From Neonectria sp. B-13 (taxonomy: Eukaryota; Ascomycota; Sordariomycetes; Hypocreales; Nectriaceae), in NCBI GenBank assembly GCA_002682825.1, contig NOKP01000011.1, positions 558,420 to 622,419 on the forward strand: a DNA stretch of 64,000 bases, written 5' to 3'. Below the pieces are notes generated by a model. It was not told the DNA's origin, did no database searches, and saw only the letters and a list, made by a program, of their open reading frames with translations. Positions within the stretch are counted from its first letter, which is position 1. Each line of letters starts with the position of its first letter. Both the position numbers and the translations under genes were made by a program. Positions 1-10,448 of the stretch are shown here, in pieces.

Positions 1-134
1 GGCTGGGGAGGAGCCGGAGCGGCGGCCGGAGGAGCAGCCATGGTGGTAGCCGGGCGCTGCGGCTGGGGCGCGGGAGCGCGAGCCGAGGCGGTAGGGCGCG
101 AGGGAGCCCGGCCGACGGAGCGATTGCGAGCCAT
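1..134 (-). CDS. MIX17: MIX17/CHCHD2-like mitochondrial twin-CHCH protein, N-terminal part only
   Basis: The minus strand from an ATG at 134 reads an Ala/Pro/Arg-rich stretch starting MARNRSVGRAPSRPTASAR and running to the window edge after about 44 codons. Fungal Mix17 proteins (human CHCHD2/CHCHD10) begin in this way: a basic Arg/Ser/Pro/Ala mitochondrial targeting region, then a hydrophobic glycine segment, then a C-terminal twin CX9C fold imported through Mia40. The glycine segment and the CHCH cysteines lie beyond the window, so the call rests on N-terminal composition and start motif only. LRP1 lies upstream in the same orientation. The plus-strand ORF over the same bases is a shadow rich in Val and Leu. 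Confidence 0.55.
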   Translation of the reverse strand, partial: MARNRSVGRAPSRPTASARAPAPQPQRPATTMAAPPAAAPAPPQ

Positions 135-686
135 GGCGACGGTTGTGAGGGTTTTGCGTGTGGTGGTGGTGGTGTTGGTAGTGTTGGTGTTGGTGTTGTT
201 CGAGACGGGCAGGTTGGGTTTGGAGGACGGGACAGCGGATGGGATGGCGGCGAAGGAGAAAGTCGTTGAGAAGGAATAAGAAGCCGAGAGTCGGATTTCG
301 GAGGTCCAAATCGGTAGCCAATGGGAGGGCACGGGTTTCAATGGGGAGTGGGGTTGGATCTGGTAGGGCCTCGGTAGTCGCATTCACGGTGGCGCAGGGG
401 TCCAGTCGCCAACCAACGCGCCGACCGCTTATTGCCGGGAGTTGTCTGTCTGCACTTCAAGAGTCATGGTGACTTGTTGGTATCATGCCATGTCTATTTT
501 TTTTCTGCTACTATTCGGCATGTCCTCCCAACGGTAATACCACAAGTTCGCATCTAGAGATTATTAATGTGCTCCTGAACGCCACCCATCCAACATGCTC
601 TTTGCATGAGCGTGACGGCTCATGCCGTTGCCACTTTTGCCTTTCACGTCGACCAGAGACTCTAGTGCCTCTCATCTCAGTTTCCT
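135..686. other. Intergenic: MIX17 promoter/5'UTR and LRP1 3'UTR
   Basis: This is a 552-base spacer between two minus-strand genes. Pyrimidine-rich stretches, as read on the minus strand, lie upstream of the MIX17 start, as in fungal core promoters. No further coding capacity was seen. Confidence 0.5.
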
Positions 687-1411
687 TTACTTCTGAGTCT
701 TGCCTCTCCCCCTGTTCTTGTTCTTCTGCTTCTTCTTGCCCTTGGCCTCTTGCGCTCCCGAGACAGCTGCCGGAACCGGTGACTCCTCCGCGGGTCGCTT
801 CCGGTTCTCAACAGACTTCAACAGGGCCTTTGCCCGCTCCTCGGCAATCTTTTCTGCCAGTTTAGTGCTGATGGACTTATTATCAGCCTGTTGGGATAAG
901 TTAGCGTCTCATGATCTTCAAGATGGGCAATGTGAAGGGTGTTCGTTCTTACCAGGTCCGCCTTCAAGATGCGCGCCGTGGCTTCTTGGTTCAGTGTCAG
1001 GGTGCGCTTCTCTTCGGGCTTCTCTTCCGGCTTCTCAGCTGCCTTGATCTTGGCAAAGTACTGTTGAACCCGCTTGAGTTCCGCGAAGACGGCGTGGTTC
1101 TGCGCATCGGCGCCCTCCAACTTCAGCGAGGCTGCAAGCACAGTCAGTCAAGAGGCTCGCCGCACGAGGATGCGAGGAAAGATGCAAAAGCAAAAATGCT
1201 GCCATCCAGACCAAGGAGAAAAGAACTTACAGAATAGCAACGACTCCAAGGCGTAGGCTGTTAGCGAGAAGAGCTTGGCCTTGTCCAGCAGAGGCAGCTG
1301 GGACGACATGCCCTCGAGATTGCCGAGCAGGGGCTGCATGGCATCCTCGAGCTTGTCCAGCTGGGAGTCCAGCCGGTCGAGGTCCGGGGTGATGTCCTTG
1401 ACGTCCGACAT
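687..1411 (-). CDS. LRP1: Exosome complex protein LRP1 (Rrp47/C1D family)
   Basis: Three exons: 1411-1231, 1131-953 and 887-687, with GTAAGT...TGCAG and GTAAGA...ACAG introns. They join in frame to 186 aa, against about 184 aa for yeast Lrp1. Residues about 8-110 form the Sas10/Utp3/C1D helical domain, including ESLLFSSLKLEGADAQNH across the first splice and the VQQYFAKIK helix. The C-terminus is a lysine-rich RNA-binding tail (KGKKKQKNKNRGRGK). Lrp1 binds and stabilises the nuclear exosome nuclease Rrp6 and helps 3' processing of 5.8S rRNA, snoRNA and snRNA. The start is the first ATG of the conserved MSDV opening. Confidence 0.9.
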
Positions 1412-1670
1412 TTCCGTTGTAGTGGTGCGGAACGTTGGAGGTTGTAAGGCGCAAGGCTGAGAGGTTCAACGTTCGCGTCGTTCGTCTCACATGAAGAAAC
1501 CGACGCAGAAACTTGACTTGATGGGCTAGAGCCCGATACGGACTAGTGGCGATTAATTTACTTATCAGTGCTAGCTTGCTTAACGGGGAAGATCTTCTTT
1601 ACCGGGGCGGGTCTTTAGAATCATTGAATGTCTAACCCAACTTCTCCTAAAGATTGTTTGGTATAAACCG

Positions 1671-3563
1671 ATGTCTTGCCCATGGTACAAACATATAGTC
1701 ATACAATCAAGACCAACTTCCGGCAACAAGGTGGATGATGGTCGGGTTCACACTCCGTCCGTCCCTGAGAACGGAATCGGAGATGGGGAATTGACCAATG
1801 GTGTTGGCGCCAAATACCCAGGACAGAAGGGACGAAATTCCGTCGATGCACTAGCCCTGATTGGTCGCAGCCAGCACCAGGGAAAAATCGGAGACGTTCT
1901 TTGCGTTCGGCCGCGGGCGACCTTGATCACTTTTAGATCCATTCATCCAGCAATCCACGCATCATCACCACCACACACTTCAACCCTCAACACTCGACTT
2001 CGAATACCAACCCTCCCACCGACGCCATCCCTTACTTATCCGCCTCGACCTCTTCCGCACACCGTTTTCCTCGCCATCGTTTCCTCTCGACACCCGTCCC
2101 GTCCACCATCTCATGCGCGCATCCAGCTTTTGATCTCCCCGTTCTCCGGCAAACCGCGCTCCTCCAAGCCGTCCACTTCGCCCTTCACAGCCGCCAAGCT
2201 GGCGAGCCTATCGAGCCCGCGGGTTTCCGCACGGTTACCACACAGACTGTCCCGATGCCTCCGAGGTAGCACTGGGGTGAGCCGAGGGGGTCCGTCGAGA
2301 TGCTTCGCCTCCGCCGCCTCCACCACCCACCAGAATAAGACTTCGAAAGCCATTCCGCCAGAACTCGCGGGGTCTCCTTTGGCAAGGCCATGGCAGGATA
2401 CAGAACTTAACGCCCAGACACTCGCCACCTCGCCCACTCCATCATCCAAGTTCCACATCCCCTCAGTCATCCTTCCAGCCGAGGCCGCAAAGTCGGGCCC
2501 CGTACACAAAATCCATATCCTCGGCGACGATGCAAGATCACGGTTCATCGCCCACGCGCTCTGCGGAGTCTATGATTCCGTCGAATTACTTGGCTACCGA
2601 CCCATGCCAAAGTCAAGATATCGCAATGTCGAAGCCGCCCAGCCGGAGAGAACCCGCAGGAGTGCGTACTCAGAGCCAAACGCAGCTCCAGTTCACACAC
2701 ACGTCAACGCCGCAAAATCGCACATCGATCAGCTGATAATCACGGGCCGTGGATTCGAAGCCGTCAGGGCCATTGCATCGGTCAAAGATCGGGTGGATGA
2801 GAACACTTCTGTATGTTTGCTCAACGACGGAATGGGCGTGCTTGAGGAGGCCAGGGAGCACATATTCAAGGATACCAAGTCAACACCCAACTTCATACTC
2901 GGCCATATGAGCCATGCGCTGGTGTACAACCGGAACCGGAACTCAGTCAAGGAGCTCAAGTCGGGACGGACCGTGTTGACGCAGACAAACCCGACACTCT
3001 ATACGAAGGATTTCACGGATTCCCTTCACGAAATTAAAAGCCTACGGACGACATCAGGCAACTTTGAGAACTGGATGAAGTTCAAGCTCCCCTCCATGGT
3101 CTTCACCGCCGCCGTCGAACCCGTGTGCGTCCTCCTTGAAGTACCATATCAAAATCTCCTCGAGAACCGATCGGCGCAGAGCATGATGAACCAGCTCCTC
3201 GAGGAGATTGTCACCGTGGTGGACAACATGCCCGAACTACAAACGGCAACGGAGCTCCGGCGGTTCATCCGAGGCGAGAGCCTGAAGAAGTGGTGCTATC
3301 AGAGAATTACGGGCAAGGCAGCCGCGCCTTGCGACCTGTTACAGCGCGTTGAGAAGGGCCTGCAGACGGACATCAAATACCAGAATGGCTTCTTCCAGAA
3401 GCGGGCCAAGAGCCTGGGCATAAATATCCCAACGAACACGCTAATGGTGCAGATGATTAAGGCCAGACGAGCAGAGGCTCTGGCGAAGAGAGACTCGTAC
3501 ATTAAAATGGAGGAGAAGTCGATAGACGACCTCAGGACCTTGTCACCAAGGCCGAGGTATTGA
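1671..3563 (+). CDS. Ketopantoate reductase-like (ApbA/PanE-fold) protein, probably mitochondrial
   Basis: The open frame has 630 codons. From about residue 278 it shows a Rossmann start (VHKIHILGDDARSRFIAHAL) in which the usual GxGxxG has decayed. An all-helical ApbA C-terminal domain follows, with LLEVPYQNLLENRSAQSM and a closing segment ending NIPTNTLMVQMIKARRA. Ketopantoate reductase makes pantoate with NADPH in coenzyme A synthesis, but fungi have several divergent paralogues and the worn glycine motif makes catalysis uncertain. Residues about 190-240 are Arg/Ser-rich with a RCFASAAS stretch, like a mitochondrial presequence. The start is doubtful: 1671 is the only in-frame ATG before about 2604, and the first ~90 residues look non-coding, so an unrecognised upstream intron or a later start is likely. 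Confidence 0.65.
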   Translation: MSCPWYKHIVIQSRPTSGNKVDDGRVHTPSVPENGIGDGELTNGVGAKYPGQKGRNSVDALALIGRSQHQGKIGDVLCVRPRATLITFRSIHPAIHASSPPHTSTLNTRLRIPTLPPTPSLTYPPRPLPHTVFLAIVSSRHPSRPPSHARIQLLISPFSGKPRSSKPSTSPFTAAKLASLSSPRVSARLPHRLSRCLRGSTGVSRGGPSRCFASAASTTHQNKTSKAIPPELAGSPLARPWQDTELNAQTLATSPTPSSKFHIPSVILPAEAAKSGPVHKIHILGDDARSRFIAHALCGVYDSVELLGYRPMPKSRYRNVEAAQPERTRRSAYSEPNAAPVHTHVNAAKSHIDQLIITGRGFEAVRAIASVKDRVDENTSVCLLNDGMGVLEEAREHIFKDTKSTPNFILGHMSHALVYNRNRNSVKELKSGRTVLTQTNPTLYTKDFTDSLHEIKSLRTTSGNFENWMKFKLPSMVFTAAVEPVCVLLEVPYQNLLENRSAQSMMNQLLEEIVTVVDNMPELQTATELRRFIRGESLKKWCYQRITGKAAAPCDLLQRVEKGLQTDIKYQNGFFQKRAKSLGINIPTNTLMVQMIKARRAEALAKRDSYIKMEEKSIDDLRTLSPRPRY

Positions 3564-3931
3564 TGAGTACGAATATCTAGCTGTAAAATATTGTGTCATC
3601 CATAGCGAATAGCGGGCTAGGGCAAATAGATGCATGTAATTATACCAAGTCTAGAAAGACATTAACAATGGCATGTTTCAAACTCCTTTTCTTTTCTTCA
3701 AATCGCTCAAAGACTTTTGCAAGGACCTGTTGCCAATCCAGACGTCTGTGTCACCAATGACGCCCACTCATTCCATGTGGTGATGATGAGGAAATACGCG
3801 GTCATGTGACTGTCCAGAGCCAGCGCCCCTCCGTGTACCACACGACCACCTCAAATGAACCCCGCGGTCGGCCTAAGCTGGGCTGATTTACAACCACCCT
3901 CTCGGCCATCGTAAACACCAACCTCACAAAA
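3564..3931. promoter_or_regulatory. Intergenic, PDCD5 promoter region
   Basis: This 368-base spacer carries the 3' end of the upstream gene and the promoter of the PDCD5 homologue. The last bases before the ATG are CA-rich. No ORF of note was seen. Confidence 0.4.
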
Positions 3932-4465
3932 ATGGACGACGCGGAACTAGAGCAGGTAACGCGCTCCCGTCTCCCCGGCTTTGTGTCTTGACTCGCGCAC
4001 TCACACCTCCAACTCTCCAGATCCGAGCAGCTCGCCTCGAGCAGCTCAAGGCCCAGGGTGCCGGCGGTGGCGCCGGCGGTTCAGCCGGCGGCCCCTCAGG
4101 CAACCAGCAAGAACAACAGCGGCAGTACGCAACAGCTCAAACTCGCACTCTCCCACTGCGAAACTCAACTGGCTAACACCCCCCGCAGACAGCAGAACGA
4201 CGCCCGGCAGCACGCGCTCAACCAGATCCTGCACCCCGAAGCCGCGGACCGCCTGGGCCGCATCCGCCTGGTCAAGGAGTCGCGCGCCAACGACATCGAG
4301 GACCGCCTCATCACGCTGGCGCAGTCGGGCCAGCTGCGGCAGAAGGTCACCGAGGCGCAGCTCAAGGACCTGTTGAACGCCATGTCGGAGAAACAGGAGG
4401 AGGAGAAGATTGTCGTCAGCCGGCGCAAGGCTTGGGACGACGATGACGATTTGCTCGACTTGTGA
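3932..4465 (+). CDS. PDCD5: PDCD5/TFAR19-family DNA-binding protein
   Basis: Three exons, 3932-3955, 4021-4124 and 4189-4465, give 134 aa. Exon 1 is only eight codons (MDDAELEQ) before a GTAACG...CTCCAG intron. The second intron (4125-4188) must be spliced because its frame contains a stop. Conserved PDCD5 features are the acidic N-terminal helix, the helical core with ALNQILHPEAADRLGRIRLV and the end region IEDRLITLAQSGQLRQKV, then a charged tail ending DDDDLLDL. A Gly/Ala/Ser-rich insert follows the first helix. Family members are small three-helix-bundle proteins that bind DNA and the CCT chaperonin; the exact role in fungi is not settled. It converges on COQ4, with stops about 320 bases apart. 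Confidence 0.9.
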
Positions 4466-4785
4466 GGGGGCGGTTTCGCAATGAAAAGGAGGTTTGCTAT
4501 GGGACGGTGCAACGATACCAGCTGGTTATGCGTAAGGCGAGGCAGAACGAGCCGTGACGAAGGAGGCCATATGTGTGAGGCGGACAGGTAGGCAGGCCCT
4601 TCTTACATGCCTGGGAGGGTCGACGAGTTTGACGAAACCAAAACTACGTGCCCTTGAATATGACTGCGTTTACCTTTTTCTCATTTTACACTTGAGTATG
4701 TACAGAGCTGGTGGTGTGATATTACATGAGCTTATATGGTATCGCGAACAGGAGACGAGTGTACCGTGATCGTAGGTAGGGGGTA

Positions 4786-5738
4786 TCAAAAGCCTTGCTC
4801 CTTGATCTCCTTCAGCCGCTTTTTCTCCTCCCGCTCCCTCTTCCGGATGTCCCTCATGTCCGGCGGTCGCTCAATCCCAAGTTCAGCCCTCAATTGGTCG
4901 ACGTCGTCCTCCAGCCGCTCTTCCCAGAACACGTTGATGACCTCCTTGCTGCGGGACCCGTTCCTGATGGCCCACGGTAGATAGATGGACGCAAAGCGCC
5001 GGCGCTCGCCGCGCTTCATTGTCGCAGCCGCAAAGATGCTCAGGCCCGTCATGGGCAGGAGGGTATTGGCGAACTCAAACGCTTTGAGGGCGACCTCGCC
5101 CTCACGGACGATGGGCAGGCCGGTGACGGCGTGGTAGAAGTCGTGGCACTCGCGGTAGCGCTGCATGACGTAGGCACACTCCTCGTCGTCGATGTATCGC
5201 ACGGTGGAGCGGGTGTCCGGCGAGACGCCTTCGCGGTCGAGCCAACCGACGTAGGCGCGGCCGACGGAATTGGCGGGGAGGTTGCGGAGGGCCGGGAGGG
5301 AGAGCGTCTTGGAGGAGATGCGCGGGCGCTGGCGGAGGATGCGGCGGCCGGTCGGGTCGGCAAGCATGGCGTCTCGGAGGCGGTAGATGAAGTAAGGCGT
5401 CGCGGTGGCCTCGCCGGTGGCGGCGATGAGGTCTAGCGGCGGTAGAGTCAGTATTGGTGACCAGCTAGAGGAAGAAGGAAACTAGATGGGGGGCAATGCG
5501 TCGTACCGTGGCGGTAAGGGTCAAAAAAGGACATGACGCTGGCCCCAACGGCGAGACCAGCACGCTCAACCGTCGTCAGAGGCACATGGCCCGGGTAGTT
5601 GGGCGGCGGGCGGTTGAAGACGGAGAAGTTGCGGCGGGACGGGGAGGACGAAGCACAGGTGGCGCAGACGGCAGAGCGCAGAAGCCGGGCGTTATTGGCC
5701 GTGGCCACGGTGCGGATTCGTGGTATAGCTGCCTCCAT
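4786..5738 (-). CDS. COQ4: Ubiquinone biosynthesis protein COQ4
   Basis: Two exons, 5738-5507 and 5432-4786, join in frame (G|AC) to 292 aa. The N-terminus is a mitochondrial presequence rich in Arg, Ser and Ala (residues 1-40). The body contains the COQ4 metal-site signature HDxxH-x11-E as HDFYH at about residues 174-178 with the Glu at about 190, and the conserved [20 protein letters not shown] segment right after the splice. Coq4 sits at the matrix face of the inner membrane, scaffolds the coenzyme Q synthome, and has been linked to ring decarboxylation. The C-terminus is a Lys/Arg/Glu-rich helix. The start ATG follows a T/C-rich leader and gives the typical MEAAIPRIR presequence; upstream ATGs in other ORFs are out of family context. 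Confidence 0.95.
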
Positions 5739-6251
5739 CGCGGATCGACAGCACGGAGCTTGGTTGGCGGGCAATTGGTGGATGTCGGTGTTGAGAGTTT
5801 GGAGTTTGCGAGAGATGAAGCTCGTATGATGGACCCGACCGGTGGGATGGGATCGGAGCTTGCAGTGGGGCCGAGCCGCTTTAGAGGGTCCGGGGGTGCG
5901 CCGATCATAAGGTGGTGCTAGGGGCAATGCACAATTTGAGGATCGACTACCCTATACTCTCAACGTCAGAAATGTGCATCATCCTGCCGCAATTATTGAC
6001 CTAGTTCTCATAGCACGTCTCAGTTACTGTCTACGCTATTAATAATTACTCATGACCAACAGAGGTATATCTCAAGGTGAAAAAGGACGGAAGATAGTTT
6101 TACGAAGAGTTCTGTGAATTAGTGGACGGCGAACTTGGAACAATTGCCAACATGACTGCACGTGTTTCTTTCCATCATTGTAGACTAATTAATAAGATTT
6201 AATACAGGTCACTAGTTCTCTACACTAAACTGGGATAATGCCTATTTACAA
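5739..6251. other. Intergenic, COQ4 promoter, AT-rich distal half
   Basis: The spacer holds the COQ4 5' region and an AT-rich stretch (about 5990-6230) marking the change from core to accessory DNA. No gene was seen. Confidence 0.35.
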
Positions 6252-6723
6252 TCACACCTTCGGAGCGGTCTTCAGATTGTCCATGGCCGAAGACTCAATA
6301 ACGCCCTGGTTGATCAGGGTTTGAATAAAGTCGTACGCCCAATCCTGGCAATTAGCACCCTTTAATTCCGGATTAGCCTGTCCCGCGATTTAACATGAAA
6401 AGGTGGGATTTTCTTACCGCGAAAGGATCAAGAGGAGTAGGACTTATTCCAGGCGCAGGAAGCGATTTGGAAACTTGTTCCAGGTAGGCAAGCTGAGAGT
6501 CATCGATTGATGCCAGCAGAATCGACTGGTATTTCCTGCTCGTTTTCTCAAGACTGTAATTAAGCTTGATCTCGGTGGTGTATCCCGTGAAAGGGGAGCC
6601 AATAGCGTGAAAAACAGTTCCCCGCGAGGCATTCTCTTCTTTCACGAAGATGCCCCAATGAGCAGGAACTGGTTTTCGAGCTCCGCTTCCCACATAAGCA
6701 ACTAAAGAAACGTCGTAAGGCAT
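6252..6723 (-). CDS. Small NlpC/P60-like (permuted papain-fold) hypothetical protein
   Basis: Two exons, 6723-6418 and 6377-6252, are separated by a 40-base intron (GTAAGA...GGACAG) and give 143 aa. A His in PAHWGIFV near residue 22 is followed by a beta-rich region (GTVFHAIGSPFTGYTTEI). A Cys comes only near the C-terminus, just after the splice, in GANCQDWAYDFIQTL. The order His first, Cys last, with an aromatic after the Cys, is that of circularly permuted NlpC/P60 (LRAT-like) proteins. Fungal genomes hold many proteins of this shape without assigned function. No signal peptide was seen, so it is probably cytosolic. The family assignment is inference from motif order. Confidence 0.6.
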
Positions 6724-7784
6724 GACGGAAACTATTATTTCAAGCTAGAAAGAAGTATTAGTAGATAGTCCACCTGAAAATAAGCCAATGCATACAGAAA
6801 GGGTGTATTCTGCCACACAGATCCAACCGGGCCCCTTGAGTCCAACAACAAACCCGAAGTAAGGATATATGGGAGGATGATGAGAAATTAAACCTAAAGA
6901 TAGGAATATGAGAATGAAGTGGAAGTCAAACTTTAGAGGGCAGCCTTATCTTATGCTGTCGAAAGAAGTATGTCAAGGACGACTTAGAGGAGACAGATAA
7001 AAGTTCCCTTCAGCTTGTTTTATATACTAATTGACAGACAGGTGACAACTTTCTCTCCGGGGATCATGTCTTTCACGAAAATGAGTAGCGCCAGATGAAA
7101 CACAGCATAGCCTGGTTCTCATTAAAAATACACTTTGTTGTTGGTTCACGGTCAGACCACAACCTGCCATCACCAACTGAAATGGGCACAGCACCTACTG
7201 GACGAGCAGGCGCCCAATTCCATTCCACAGCCTTAGGCCGAGTCCACAATCATATCACTCACAGACTCAACGGCCAATTATTCCTATCATCGGAAACGCC
7301 TCTTGGACTGGCAGGCGCTTAAGTCCTCTCAACAGGTCTGAGCCGGATCCTTACCGCCTTGGCTTGATTTGGCATATGCGACATTCACGGTCTGGAACTT
7401 GCAAGACTTTCATTTGGAAGAACTCTAGGTGTTACCTTTGCATTGTCAGCCTTCCCCATTTATATGCCGTCCTACCCATTATACAGAGTGTAGTCGAGCC
7501 CGCTAAATTGGCACCCTTGCGCTTGAGGATATGAATGAAGGCCGTCTACACAACTTAGCTCGCCTAAAAGCTGAGGTAAATATTCAGCCTGCCACTGCGA
7601 ACTGTACTTTATGGTGTATCCAGTCGTCCAACTTGTTGTCCAAATCCTCGGAGCCCTGAAGACTAGGCGGCAGCTATTCGATAAACCGTCCCTCTGTTGG
7701 CTGTGATATCAACATGTCAAGCCAAACAATTCACGGTCGGTCTCTTGATGGCATTTCGCAAACCCCTCCGCATTCTGATTCAAG
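6724..7784. other. Gene-poor spacer
   Basis: About 1 kb with no supportable gene. The longest plus ORF (75 codons from 7095) has no recognisable features. The distal part probably held the lost 5' half of the phosphotransferase relic that follows. Confidence 0.35.
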
Positions 7785-8050
7785 ATGGACGGCATGAAAC
7801 GTACCACTCCGGCAGCCAAATGGAACATGGAGATGTGGCATCACCTTGGTGCTGAATTGAAGAAGAATCCCGAAGCCGACATGACTGCTCTCCTATCAGT
7901 TGGAACTTGGATGGTTGTTGTAGTTATCGATTGGGAAGCGAGTAGCTTCTATCCTGAGTATGGGGAAAGTGTGAAGTTGAAAATAACCTAACGCCGATGG
8001 ACGACTTTGACTGGTACAAGTACCTACCAGAATCCCTTTTCAGGCGCTAA
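7785..8050 (+). pseudogene. Aminoglycoside/choline phosphotransferase (APH) relic
   Basis: One frame reads VVVVIDWEASSFYPEYGES (about 7915-7970), which matches the APH-family pattern of hydrophobics-IDWE-x-sgFYPEYWE that follows the Brenner catalytic motif. The usual next block (D/E-W...LPE) resumes in a different frame at 7997-8050 as MDDFDWYKYLPESLFRR, so there is at least one frameshift. Upstream, ADMTALLSVG may be a decayed HADLxxxNILV catalytic loop with the HxD lost. Nothing of the N-lobe is legible. It is a fragment, not an expressed kinase. Confidence 0.6.
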
Positions 8051-8330
8051 TACAAAGTTCCATGGCTAGTGGATATGTTATGGGACTTCAACGTGGTCAA
8101 CAGCTTCTGATTTGCGCGGTGCGCAGAGTGACAAGGGTTTGGGAAGCTAATATTAATGGGTATATATACTCAGCTAAGCTGACGATAATAACTCACTTAG
8201 AAGACAACCACCCGGCGGCATGTATCTTTTGGAAATGATTGACGATGGAGGGTGCCCGGCTTTCACACCAACCTATGGTAACCCCATGCCAGTGTTGTCC
8301 AAACAGCAAAGTACCTTTACGCAGCGAGTG

Positions 8331-9973
8331 CTAGTCGTGCCCATGCCCCAGGTTGTGAGCGGTCCGTGACTCAAGCCTAGCACTGCGACGTGCTGGAGGC
8401 TTGGAAGCTTGGTCCTCTAGAGCACAGTAATGTGGACTGGGTTGCCGTTTGGACTTGGCCTGGTATGAGTTGAGGTCCGATGTGAGGCTTGGCGTGCAAT
8501 TCATTGACGGTTCTCCATCCAGCAGTGATACATAGCCTGGGTCCTGCGAATCATCCTCCATAAAAAGACGATTCGGGTGGGTAGGCGTAGAGCTGGCATC
8601 CATCTCTCCTTGTGATGAAATATGGTCCACACATTCTTCAAAATCCTCAGATGTCGAGTCCTCCTCGTATTGCATGGAGGCGGCAGTAGCAAGATTCTCT
8701 TGAGCTGTCTGCGCCTGAGCCGTTCGTGGGTTTGCGCACTCAATGAACATGTCTCGGTGCCGTTTCGCTAGTTCCCTAGCATTTCTAAAAACGGTCGCTC
8801 CTTGGACGAAGGTCTTACGTGAATATGTCATGCGAAATGTCCTCAATTGAGTCATATGGTACTCGGGCCGCCCATTTGGAGTCGTCGGCGCCGTGGCGTG
8901 GTGGGCGTACAACTTGAGTGTGCCGTCGTGGTAGGTCGAGCTGAAAGTGTAGGCATTGCCGTCGTAAGTCGGCTCGGTCCCTCCATGTTGTTGTACGGCG
9001 ATCATGCTGCGCGTCCCATTTGCTCCGTTGAAGGACGCCTGTCTATGAGCGGCAGATGCAGTTCCATCCGGCCCTTTCACTTCAAGGAAAAAGTTCACCG
9101 CCGCGGGGACGCTCGGGTGTTTTGTAGGGATAACTAGTGAGCCCAGGTTTTCGTCTCTCCTGACTTCCTCACTCATATCTTGTAGGTGAGCCCCGTCAAA
9201 GAAATCAGGTTTCGGCGTCACTGCCTTATCGTTTGTGATGGGCTCAAGCTCGGAGAAGAGGACATCATGCTGGTTGGGAATGTCGGCATTTCCACAAATG
9301 ACAGGTATGACCTTGGTCATGACGTCGGTCTCAGAAACAGCGTCATCAGTGTCCCTCTGAAAAGCTTTGAAGGCACCTTTGGAGAAGCGAGATGGAGATA
9401 AGGACGCCCTTTCCTGTGCCAGGCCAATCCGAATTTCGTGTAGATTCCCCAATTTGGACTTTTGATTGTTCATGTACACGCCATGATCAGAAAGATGCTG
9501 CTGGAAGTTTTTGTCGCAAGCGGATGACTTTCCACTCTTGGCGGTCGTGGCCTTGGTCAACTGCGTCGGTCGACTTTGGGATGCGGGTGAACGCTTGGAG
9601 CTCTTATCGTGCACCTTCGGCTCGGGAAACTACGCAGGTGTATATTAGTCTAGTTGATGATCTAGTAAGACCGAGTGAGCCTTACACCTCGAAGATGACG
9701 AAGATCTTGGCCGCCGCGTCTTGCGAACCGAGCAAGATCCCTCGAGCACGCCTCGGGTTCTGAGAACTGAGGACGTCGACGGGTACTGGTTCGATGGTCA
9801 AGTTCTCTCAGGGCGCGCGGCGTGAGCCAAACTGTCGACAAGCTATCCCAGAAAGTTGGAGGGTAGTTTGATGGAGCCCCTATCGACTGGGTTCGCTTGA
9901 CTCTCTTTTCCGGATGCTTGTCTTGCGAGAGCTGATCGATGAGCTGTCGCTTTCGATTATGTGGCGTCGCCAT
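8331..9973 (-). CDS. DUF7924-type protein with PD-(D/E)XK-like signature
   Basis: Two exons, 9973-9686 and 9629-8331, with a GTAAGG...CGTAG intron, give 528 aa. The N-terminal exon has a basic segment (RKRQLIDQL...PEKRVKR), then YPPTFWDSLSTVWLTPRAL and DLARFARRGGQDLRHLRG, blocks common in fungal proteins of this family. The conserved core (residues about 235-420) holds KPDFFDGAH, NFFLEVKGPDG, RQASFNGANG, GRPEYHMTQL and FVQGATVFRNARELAKRHRD. The Asp (238 or 241) and the E279-x-K281 pair fit a PD-(D/E)XK nuclease-fold active site, but nuclease activity is inferred only. The C-terminus is low in complexity with acidic patches. It is divergent with the casein-kinase-like gene, sharing a 475-base promoter. 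Confidence 0.75.
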
Positions 9974-10448
9974 AAGTGATCCATTGTTAGGAACTGAGAA
10001 GAAGATGATTTGAGACTGTCTAGGCTGCCGTTGCAGTCAGCGGTCGCGTCTGACATGGCGGTGCAGGGAATAAGTTGATGTTGTGGGGTGTCAGCCAACC
10101 ATTAGCCGCGCAACGGGTGTTGAGCGGTCCCGCCCCCAGCCAACTGAGAGATCGTGAAGAATACGCAACCGATCTCGGTACGTCAATACGGAAAAGGCAA
10201 TACCAAGGCCATGATCTTATCCTCTCCAAAGCCTCTGGACCGGCTAAATTATTTGCCGCCGCCGATTATCACTTCCCATCTAGGCTCTCTTTCTTCTCCG
10301 GTGTCGGGTCCTGTTACTTGTGAACCAGATCTCCGTATCTCGCAAACCACAACGCCGAACGGCTCTCATGATCCAAAATGAAGGTGTGAATGACGCATAC
10401 TTAGAGCCAACGAATGTGTTTCTCACTTCTAATCCCCTTTAGGATATT
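9974..10448. promoter_or_regulatory. Shared divergent promoter between DUF7924 and CK1-like genes
   Basis: This is the 475-base gap between two divergent starts. An in-frame ATG-AAG at 10378-10383 followed by a possible intron (GTGTGA...CTTTAG, 10384-10442) could add four residues to the kinase. Otherwise I see no coding content. Confidence 0.4.
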
